8,270 nt of DNA from Eisenbergiella intestinigallinarum (GTDB taxonomy: Bacteria > Bacillota > Clostridia > Lachnospirales > Lachnospiraceae), in NCBI GenBank assembly GCA_019120115.1, contig DWVS01000113.1, positions 1-8,270 of the forward strand, written 5' to 3'. Within the stretch, counting starts at the first letter, position 1. Each line of letters opens with the position of its first letter. Below, one piece after another: positions 1-5,127 of the stretch. Both the position numbers and the translations under genes were made by a program. The notes beneath the pieces were generated by a model. It saw nothing but the letters and a program-made list of their open reading frames with translations, did not search any database and had not been told where the DNA came from.

Positions 1-1
1 C

Positions 2-181
2 AAACTTTGCCTTTACATGGAAAAAATCTTGAATAATGAAATAGCTTGGCCGGATGGCTATGAAAAGAACAGGTGGTATCGTGCAGCACAGCCCATATTT
101 ATTATTTCAAAGCTGTCAAATTTTACATCGGAAGATAAAGCCTATATTTGGACCCTGAAGCCGGCCAGCTTAGTGCATTGA
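2..181 (+). pseudogene. 3' end of an unrecognised gene, possibly frameshifted
   Basis: The reading frame is open from the left edge and gives about 59 residues, beginning KLCLYMEKIL and including WPDGYEKNRW, before a TGA at 179-181. It has no start in the window, so it is the C-terminal part of a longer protein. I do not recognise the family. Another frame carries a protein-like stretch (GQLSALITLFSDVREFMKYV) directly after, ending at TAA 247-249. Joining the two needs a single extra G in the GG run at 163-164. This suggests either a one-base deletion in a decaying gene, a sequencing error, or a genuine stop at 181 followed by chance coding. If the longer frame is real, the gene overlaps the ATG at 242 by 8 bases, which would be typical of translational coupling to the nitroreductase gene. 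Confidence 0.4.
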
Positions 182-301
182 TCACTTTGTTCAGCGATGT
201 GCGTGAGTTTATGAAATATGTTCCAGACAGGAGTGGTGACAATGATTAAGCTGCATATTTCCCGTTCGGGTAAGGATACGCCCTTCGAAAAGGAGATTTA
301 T

Positions 302-979
302 ATGGACTTATTACAGGCGATGCGTAACCGGCATTCGGTACGGTCTTATACAAACAAACCGATAGAAGGTGAAGTAAAAGAAAAGTTATCCGCTTTGATT
401 GCGCAGTGCAACGGGGAAAGCGGCCTGCACATTCAACTTGTTTTGGATGAGCCGAATGCGTTTGACAGCATGATGGCACACTATGGTAAATTTTCTGGTG
501 TCAGAAACTATATTGTGATGGCCGGAAAGAAAACTGCAGAGCTGGAGGAGACCTGCGGCTATTACGGAGAAAAGATCGTGCTTTACGCGCAGACTCTGGG
601 GCTGAATACCTGCTGGGTCGCCATGACCTACAGTAAGGGCAAGGCTGTGTTCCAGCTTGACCAGGATGAAAAAGTCTGTCTCGTCATCGCGGTCGGTTAT
701 GGCGAGACAGAGGGTACGGCACATAAAGTTAAGTCAAGGGAACGTGTCATGAAAGTCCAGGGAACACCACCAGAGTGGTTTATCCGCGGCATTGATGCGG
801 CTCTTCTGGCTCCCACTGCCATGAATCAGCAAAAATTCGTCTTTTCGCTGGATGGCAATACCGTGTCGGCAAAGGCGGGAATGGGATTTTACAGTAGAAT
901 TGATTTGGGCATTGCAAAATACCATTTTGAGATTGGCGCAGGAACAGAGAATTTCCAGTGGGGCAAAACCAGTTCCTGA
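302..979 (+). CDS. Nitroreductase-family flavoprotein (TM1586-type)
   Basis: This 225-residue protein is a putative FMN-dependent NAD(P)H oxidoreductase of the nitroreductase superfamily; its physiological substrate cannot be read from sequence. The N-terminus has the family pattern AMRNRHSVRSY (residues 6-16), whose arginines and serine normally hold the FMN phosphate. Residues 87-107 form the central helix region with GLNTCWVA, residues 170-177 read APTAMNQQ, and the C-terminus has GFYSRIDLGIAKYHFEIGAG (195-214). This two-part arrangement resembles the single-chain TM1586 subgroup, in which one polypeptide carries both halves. I chose ATG 302 because AGGAG (291-295) lies 6 bases upstream and the family usually starts just before this motif. 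ATG 242, also with AGGAG (229-233), would add 20 residues and is a real alternative. A weak TTGTTC-17-TATGAA match (187-215) might be a promoter. It converges on the lipoprotein gene and has no evident role in the peptide-resistance module. Confidence 0.88.
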   Translation: MDLLQAMRNRHSVRSYTNKPIEGEVKEKLSALIAQCNGESGLHIQLVLDEPNAFDSMMAHYGKFSGVRNYIVMAGKKTAELEETCGYYGEKIVLYAQTLGLNTCWVAMTYSKGKAVFQLDQDEKVCLVIAVGYGETEGTAHKVKSRERVMKVQGTPPEWFIRGIDAALLAPTAMNQQKFVFSLDGNTVSAKAGMGFYSRIDLGIAKYHFEIGAGTENFQWGKTSS

Positions 980-1026
980 AGCTGTCATCGCCTTGCGTAT
1001 ATCTGTCATTATCTGTTCATTATAAG

Positions 1027-1072
1027 CAGCAGGACAGGGCATCGGAAATGCCCCATCCTTCCGGGGGTGCTG
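1027..1072. terminator. Candidate stem-loop between convergent genes
   Basis: Between the converging nitroreductase and lipoprotein genes, GGGCAT (1037-1042) pairs with ATGCCC (1048-1053) around a 5-base loop. The stem continues through a CA/CA mismatch to GGA/TCC (1032-1034, 1056-1058). An outer CAGCA/TGCTG pair (1027-1031, 1068-1072) could close a larger structure. No clear T tract follows on either strand, so it is a weak intrinsic terminator at best. Its position at the end of two converging units is the main support. Confidence 0.35.
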
Positions 1073-1105
1073 TTCATCTGCCGTATGGAGAAACCGATAT
1101 GGCGG

Positions 1106-1723
1106 TCATTCGATTTCAATGGATACGCTCCCGTCCGCATGCTCGCCCCATACGCCGATATAGGTGCTTGCGCCGTTCACCTCCACAGTGCCGGTGTAGG
1201 TGCCGCTTTCAGAGAGAAGAACCACGGGATCATCTGAGCCGGAGCGGAGAAAAACTGCGGCGCTGCCGTTTTCAAGGGAAAGCGTGCACGTGATGTTCAG
1301 GGTGCTGCCGCCCTCGCGTTCCAGAGTGGTGCCGCCGAACAGAAGCTCTGTCCCTGTAAAATCCGAATAGTCCGCCTCATAGGAACCCGTATAATCATCC
1401 CCGCCTTTTTCCAGGCGGCCTTTCAATCTGCCTTCCGGCGTCAGCGCGGTAGAACCCGCTTCATCCAGAAGCGTCCCATAGGCTTCCAGAAGATGGTCTT
1501 TTAGCTGTCCATCGTCCGTTTCTGTTAAGGAATCAAGTATCTGGCTGGTGCCATCCGCCAGTCCGTTCATCACAATATCGGTGCCATCCGCCAGTCCGCT
1601 CAAAATGGCGTCCGTTCCGTCCGCCAGAGACTGCATGGCCGTTGAGCAGCCGGATAAGCTGCAGGCGCAAAGCAGCGCACAGGTGAAACTTATGATTTTT
1701 CTGATTGTTTTGCTTATCTTCAT
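1106..1723 (-). CDS. Repeat-bearing lipoprotein, LanI-like accessory candidate
   Basis: This 205-residue protein is a predicted membrane-anchored lipoprotein on the outer face of the cytoplasmic membrane. It has a basic start (KISKTIRK), a hydrophobic signal segment and the lipobox LSGC with Cys26 as the lipidated residue. Right after the Cys come three 11-residue repeats beginning LADGT at residues 33, 44 and 55. An acidic helix-like linker follows, then a C-terminal region (about 108-205) rich in Gly, Thr, Ser and alternating hydrophobic residues, ending in VSIEIE, consistent with a beta-sandwich. I recognise no named domain. AAGGAGG (1740-1734) precedes the ATG and overlaps the permease stop codon, so it is the last gene of the transporter operon and probably translationally coupled. 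By position it may be a LanI-like immunity protein or a peptide-capturing partner of the transporter, but there is no convincing similarity to NisI or SpaI that I can see. Confidence 0.85.
   Translation of the reverse strand: MKISKTIRKIISFTCALLCACSLSGCSTAMQSLADGTDAILSGLADGTDIVMNGLADGTSQILDSLTETDDGQLKDHLLEAYGTLLDEAGSTALTPEGRLKGRLEKGGDDYTGSYEADYSDFTGTELLFGGTTLEREGGSTLNITCTLSLENGSAAVFLRSGSDDPVVLLSESGTYTGTVEVNGASTYIGVWGEHADGSVSIEIE
1529..1627 (-). repeat. Three tandem 33-bp repeats in the lipoprotein gene
   Basis: Codons 33-65 of the lipoprotein encode LADGTDAILSG, LADGTDIVMNG and LADGTSQILDS with no spacer. The DNA of the LADGT part is also similar between units (GCCATCCGCCAG on the plus strand at two of the three, with a near match at the third), indicating recent tandem duplication or ongoing copy-number change. 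A fourth, degenerate LTETDD follows. The heptad-like hydrophobic spacing (L, I/V, L/M) could form a short amphipathic helix just outside the membrane anchor. Confidence 0.9.
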
Positions 1724-1738
1724 GAGCGATTTTCCTCC

Positions 1739-2542
1739 TTAAGCGCGCTGCCTGCCGCGCCCTTTCCTTCCTTTTTTCTTTTTTGTTTTTCCCGCACGGC
1801 TGGTGGGATGCGAAAGCAGCAGAACCGCCGCCGTCAGAACAAGAACCGCCGCGATGCCTGCAAGCGACAGTAGGATGCTGGGGGGCTGCGTAGCGCCGTT
1901 ATAATCCTGCATATCAAATCCGGCGAGGATCAGCGCCGCAGAGAACGGATATGCGGACAGCAGGAAGCCGCTCTTGAAAAACAGAATGCAATACCCCAGG
2001 AAAAATGTCAGAAGGGAACCGCCAAGATAAGCTCCCCGTATCTGACCGAAAATCAAAATCATCGGCATGCAGACCAGGCAGGTATTGAAAGCTGCCGCAA
2101 CCACCTGCGCGCCCTGCCGTAACAGGACGGCGGCGGAAAGACCGTCCAGGTCGGCAATCGTGCCTGTCAGAACCGTGACGGCCACGCTGTAGGCTCCAAA
2201 CATCAGGGACAGACAGATGGTGACGATCAGCTTTCCTCCCAGCAGTCCGGGGTAAGAGACCGGAACCGTCAGCAGATTTTTCATGGTGTCGTTCGTGTGT
2301 TCGCGGTCAATCATCCAGCCGCCGGTCATGACAAGAGAGAGCGGCAGGAAAATCTGCGTATTTCCCCAGATTACGCTGGAAAACAGGCTGACAAAATCAT
2401 AGCCGGGATCACGGTTTTCCGGGTTGACGATCAGCTGGCTGCCATATTGCACAACGGGGCAGAGCGCCAGAGCCACGATGCCGACCAGCAGAATCTGGCA
2501 GCGCCTTATCTTGCGCCATTCCCCTTTCAGAATACTCCACAT
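1739..2542 (-). CDS. ABC-2 permease, LanG/CprC-like
   Basis: This 267-residue integral membrane protein is the second permease of the peptide-resistance ABC transporter. It starts with a short amphipathic basic segment (ILKGEWRKIRR) before the first membrane span (about 16-34). Five more hydrophobic spans follow, near residues 63-78, 103-128, 146-166, 172-206 and 222-243. The cytoplasmic loop DREHTNDTMKNLLTVPV (79-95) matches the NDT-KNL-TVPV element of the partner permease and is probably the coupling loop that contacts the ATPase. MutG/LanG-type permeases have this length. The protein ends in a very basic tail (residues 251-267, rich in Lys and Arg), which is unusual. The start is ATG 2542 with AGGAGG (2556-2551) 8 bases upstream, overlapping the stop of the preceding permease gene. 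It likely pairs with the upstream permease as a heterodimer. Confidence 0.9.
   Translation of the reverse strand: MWSILKGEWRKIRRCQILLVGIVALALCPVVQYGSQLIVNPENRDPGYDFVSLFSSVIWGNTQIFLPLSLVMTGGWMIDREHTNDTMKNLLTVPVSYPGLLGGKLIVTICLSLMFGAYSVAVTVLTGTIADLDGLSAAVLLRQGAQVVAAAFNTCLVCMPMILIFGQIRGAYLGGSLLTFFLGYCILFFKSGFLLSAYPFSAALILAGFDMQDYNGATQPPSILLSLAGIAAVLVLTAAVLLLSHPTSRAGKTKKKKGRKGRGRQRA
1742..1784 (-). other. A-run slippery heptamer plus GC hairpin at permease 3' end
   Basis: On the coding strand of the permease the lysine codons form A5-C-A6-G-A6-G (1790-1771). They include A AAA AAG (1784-1778) in the exact reading phase of the classical -1 frameshift heptamer used by dnaX. A 6-bp stem with one G-U pair (1761-1756 with 1747-1742, 8-base loop) follows 16 bases later and abuts the stop codon and the lipoprotein ribosome binding site. 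The spacer is longer than in known shift sites, so function is uncertain. It could instead tune coupling to the lipoprotein gene. Confidence 0.3.
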
Positions 2543-2554
2543 AGCTTACACCTC

Positions 2555-3358
2555 CTAACAGCTCTGGCGTTTATAGACCAGTGCGATTAAAGACAGAAAC
2601 ACCGCCGACTCCAGAATAATAACCAGAAATGCCTGGGGAGTCGTCACAAAATAGGGGCTGATCCGTTCCAGCAGCTCCGACATCTGTGCACTGGAGTCTG
2701 AGGTATCAAGATACTGGAAGAACCAGCGGAAGGTCAGCGGTCCGGGCAGCAGTGTCCCCGGATTGAATCCAAACGGCTGCATGAGAAAAAAGTCGTTGGT
2801 GCCGAAAATATAGTTGACCGTCGTATAGAAAAAGGTGATGATTACGGAAATAATGTAACTGCGGTTTAAAAGCACCACCAGAAGAACGCATGGCAACGCC
2901 CCGGCCCACATCATGATCCCCTGGCCGATTCCCACCCAGAACAGCCTCCAGAAGCCTGTCGGCTCCAGTCCGGATGCCAGCACGATGGCCAGATTGACCA
3001 GGCCGCCGACAGCCATAAACGCGTTGGAAAACAGAAACAGCAGCGCCATTTTCGCCAGGGCCAGCTCCGGTTTGCCCACGGGGACGGTCATCAGATTCTT
3101 CAGGGTATCGTTGTCCTGTTCTTCAAAAAGCAGATTGGATGCGAGCACGATCACGGCGGGCATGAGAAGCAGGTACGCGCTCAGCTGAAACAGGGCGGAC
3201 ATCAGGCGGTCCACCGCTTCCGCACCGTCTGAAAACTCCCTCATCTCCGGCAGAAACAGCGCGCATCCCAGCGGGAGCAGGGCCGAAATTGCCACTGCAG
3301 CGAAGAACAGAGGCCTGCGTTTCAGTTTGGCAAATTCACAACGTAAAAGCTTAAGCAA
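2555..3358 (-). CDS. ABC-2 permease, LanE/CprB-like, TTG start
   Basis: This membrane protein is the first permease of the transporter. I place the start at TTG 3358: GGGAGGTG (3372-3365) lies 8 bases upstream, and no ATG is available before the first membrane span. The resulting 267 residues match its partner permease exactly in length and in N-terminal form (MLKLLRCEFAKLKRR against MWSILKGEWRKIRR). GTG 3367 is a less likely alternative. About six hydrophobic spans are visible (16-35, 58-78, 104-130, 142-165, 167-187, 241-262). The loop EEQDNDTLKNLMTVPV (79-94) is the paralogous counterpart of the one in the next gene. The TTG lies inside the end of the ATPase gene (8-base overlap, TTGCTTAA), so translation should be coupled. 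The longest open frame begins 114 bases further upstream, but that extension is only antisense-free overlap with the ATPase gene and has no ribosome binding site. Confidence 0.88.
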   Translation of the reverse strand: MLKLLRCEFAKLKRRPLFFAAVAISALLPLGCALFLPEMREFSDGAEAVDRLMSALFQLSAYLLLMPAVIVLASNLLFEEQDNDTLKNLMTVPVGKPELALAKMALLFLFSNAFMAVGGLVNLAIVLASGLEPTGFWRLFWVGIGQGIMMWAGALPCVLLVVLLNRSYIISVIITFFYTTVNYIFGTNDFFLMQPFGFNPGTLLPGPLTFRWFFQYLDTSDSSAQMSELLERISPYFVTTPQAFLVIILESAVFLSLIALVYKRQSC

Positions 3359-4274
3359 TTCCCTCACCTCCCGTGACCTGTTTGAAATAATCCTCCAGAG
3401 TGTCTTCATACAGATGTGCGTCGGACACGGACAGTCCCGCCTCCACAAACAGCCGGACCGCTTCTCCGGCATCCAGGCGGGGGCTGCGGACCGTCAGCCC
3501 GTTGGCGCTATCCACCTGTACGTCCTGAACGCCCAGCCTGCTCTCAAGCAGCCTGGCGGCCGTCGGCGCATTGGAAACAGTAAAATGGAAATACTTTCCA
3601 TTCTTTGCTTCCAGTTCCTCAAGGCTTTCTTCTTCCAGCAAAACGCCGTGGTCAATGATCCCGATGTCGTCGGCAAGCAGGGCTATTTCCGACAGAATGT
3701 GGCTGGAGATCAGAATGGTTTTTCCGGTGGAATCGCACAGCTCCCGGATAAAGCCGCGCATCTCCGCGATGCCAATGGGGTCAAGGCCATTGATCGGCTC
3801 ATCCAGAATCAAAAGTTCCGGGTTGTGCATCACGGCCAGAGCGATGGCAAGACGCTGCTTCATGCCCAGGGAGTATTGGGAAAACAGTTTTTTATCCCGG
3901 TACGGCAGATTGACGACTTCCAGAGCGTCTTTGATAAATCTGGGGCCTTTCAAGCCCCGCAGGTCGGCAAAAATCCGAAGGTTTTCCGTTCCTGTCAGAT
4001 TCGGATAAAAACCCGGCGATTCGATCAGCGAGCCGACGCGGGGCAGGATTTTCTTTTCGCTGCCGCGAAGCGGCCTGCCCCAGATTTTTATTTCGCCGGA
4101 GGAAGGGGCCGTAAGGCCCAGCAGCATCCGCATGGTGGTGGTTTTTCCGGCGCCGTTGCGGCCCAGCAGTCCGTAGATGCGTCCTTTCTTCACATGGATG
4201 GACAGATTTGACACGCTGTTTACTTCTCCGTATGTTTTGGTAAGGCCGTGGGTTTCGATAACATAACTGTTCAT
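3351..4274 (-). CDS. ABC transporter ATPase, LanF/CprA-like
   Basis: This 307-residue nucleotide-binding subunit powers the transporter that removes antimicrobial peptides from the membrane. Walker A is GRNGAGKTT (38-46), the signature YSLGMKQRL lies at 134-142, Walker B LLILDEP at 154-160, the D-loop NGLD at 162-165 and the switch His at 192. The position normally held by the Q-loop glutamine reads IESPGFYPNLTGTENL (84-99), with Glu85. This E-loop variant is typical of LanF-type lantibiotic immunity ATPases and CprA. Residues from about 225 to 307 form the extra C-terminal domain of this family. The start is ATG 4274 with AAGGAGG (4290-4284) 9 bases upstream; the frame extends 22 codons further but without a comparable site. 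It is the first gene of the operon, followed by two permeases and a lipoprotein, and is divergent from a two-component system. Confidence 0.95.
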   Translation of the reverse strand: MNSYVIETHGLTKTYGEVNSVSNLSIHVKKGRIYGLLGRNGAGKTTTMRMLLGLTAPSSGEIKIWGRPLRGSEKKILPRVGSLIESPGFYPNLTGTENLRIFADLRGLKGPRFIKDALEVVNLPYRDKKLFSQYSLGMKQRLAIALAVMHNPELLILDEPINGLDPIGIAEMRGFIRELCDSTGKTILISSHILSEIALLADDIGIIDHGVLLEEESLEELEAKNGKYFHFTVSNAPTAARLLESRLGVQDVQVDSANGLTVRSPRLDAGEAVRLFVEAGLSVSDAHLYEDTLEDYFKQVTGGEGIA

Positions 4275-4303
4275 AAGTGAATGCCTCCTTTCGTGATGGT
4301 GTA

Positions 4304-4336
4304 AGCATATCACCCCAGCCTTAAGATAACGTTGAG
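4304..4336 (-). promoter_or_regulatory. Probable activator-dependent promoter of the transporter operon
   Basis: TATGCT (4309-4304) is the best -10 match upstream of the ATPase gene (four of six). No recognisable -35 hexamer sits 16-18 bases further up; that place is occupied by the tandem 11-bp repeats. A poor -35 covered by regulator sites is what an OmpR-type activated promoter would look like. The exact start point is inferred only. Confidence 0.35.
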
Positions 4337-4358
4337 CCAACCTTGAATTATCTCTGAG
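4315..4358 (-). repeat. Tandem 11-bp direct repeats, candidate response-regulator operator
   Basis: Read on the minus strand, four consecutive 11-mers are CTCAGAGATAA (4358-4348), TTCAAGGTTGG (4347-4337), CTCAACGTTAT (4336-4326) and CTTAAGGCTGG (4325-4315). The last three share the pattern yTyAAsGyT; the first is degenerate (6 of 11 to the consensus). OmpR/PhoB-family regulators commonly bind 11-bp-spaced direct repeats, one per helical turn. The run lies between the divergent transporter and regulator genes, directly upstream of the probable transporter -10. Confidence 0.6.
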
Positions 4359-4373
4359 ATTTCAGACACGGAA

Positions 4374-4402
4374 TAGGCAACCGGTTTCCTTTGAGATATA
4401 AT
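4374..4402 (+). promoter_or_regulatory. Sigma-A-type promoter for the two-component system
   Basis: A perfect TATAAT (4397-4402) is preceded, after 17 bases, by TAGGCA (4374-4379), a four-of-six match to TTGACA. The regulator start codon lies 29 bases downstream of the -10, so the leader would be short. The 11-bp repeats end 16 bases upstream of this -35, so the regulator could also affect its own transcription. Confidence 0.65.
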
Positions 4403-4431
4403 AAAGGAAAAGGTGGTGAAAGGATTTGGCT

Positions 4432-5127
4432 ATGACGAATCACAAAATACTGCTGGTCGATGACGACCGTGACTTACTGGAGATGCTGCTCTCCATTTTC
4501 CGGAGGGCAGGATATACGAAGCTTCTGACCGCTTCATCCGGCCCGGAGGCGCTGCGGGTGTGGAAGGAGAATCAGCCGGACCTGATCGTACTGGATGTCA
4601 TGATGCCGGGCATGGATGGGTTTTCGGTTCTGAAGGAGATACGCCGGACAAGCCGTGTACCCGTTCTGATGCTGACGGCCCGTGGAGAAGCGGAGGACCG
4701 TATCGAGGGACTGGAAATCGGCGCAGACGACTATCTTCCCAAACCGTTCCTGCCCAGAGAATTGCTGCTGCGCGCCGGTGCGATCCTCAGCCGCGCTTAC
4801 CCGGAACAGAACGAACTGGTAGAACTGGCCGGAGCCACTGTGAACATGGCCAATGCCGAGGTGCTTAAAAGCGGAGAAAAGCAGACGCTAACAGCAAAAG
4901 AGCTGCAGCTGTTTGAAAAACTGTATCAAAACGCAGGGCGGATCGTTACAACCGGCATTCTGTGTGAGACAATATGCGGAGAGTTCTGGCAGGGATATGA
5001 AAGCACCCTTTCCACGCACATCCGGCATCTTCGGGAAAAAATCGAAGAAAATCCTTCGAAGCCGGTTTCGCTTATTACCGTAAAGGGGCTTGGCTACCGC
5101 CTCAATCTTAAGGAGGTGCAGTCATGA
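4432..5127 (+). CDS. OmpR/PhoB-family response regulator (CprR/LanR-like)
   Basis: This 231-residue DNA-binding regulator is expected to activate the divergent transporter operon when phosphorylated. The receiver domain (about 4-115) has the acidic pocket DDD at 10-12, phosphoacceptor Asp55 (VLDVMMPG), Thr82, Tyr101 and Lys104 (YLPKPF). The C-terminal winged helix (about 130-228) includes LTAKELQLFEKLYQN and the typical ending VSLITVKGLGYRL. I start at ATG 4432, with AAAGG (4419-4423) 8 bases upstream. An in-frame TTG at 4426 would add two residues and has a weaker AGGTGG site at suitable distance. The stop overlaps the kinase start as ATGA, so the pair is translationally coupled. Its lineage is close to regulators next to LanFEG/Cpr transporters, judging from context rather than from a specific motif. 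Confidence 0.94.
   Translation: MTNHKILLVDDDRDLLEMLLSIFRRAGYTKLLTASSGPEALRVWKENQPDLIVLDVMMPGMDGFSVLKEIRRTSRVPVLMLTARGEAEDRIEGLEIGADDYLPKPFLPRELLLRAGAILSRAYPEQNELVELAGATVNMANAEVLKSGEKQTLTAKELQLFEKLYQNAGRIVTTGILCETICGEFWQGYESTLSTHIRHLREKIEENPSKPVSLITVKGLGYRLNLKEVQS

Noticed and set aside
1037..1058. Strong intrinsic terminator for both convergent genes
   Set aside because: The stem is good but no T tract follows on either strand, so it is listed only as a low-confidence candidate.
3327..4211. Long plus-strand open frame of 294 codons opposite the ATPase gene
   Set aside because: It is antisense to a certain ABC ATPase, has no family-like composition and no convincing ribosome binding site.
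1106..5127. Lantibiotic biosynthesis cluster or BceAB-type transporter
   Set aside because: No precursor peptide, LanB/C/M or protease gene is visible. The permeases are two six-span proteins, not one ten-span BceB-type protein with a large external domain.
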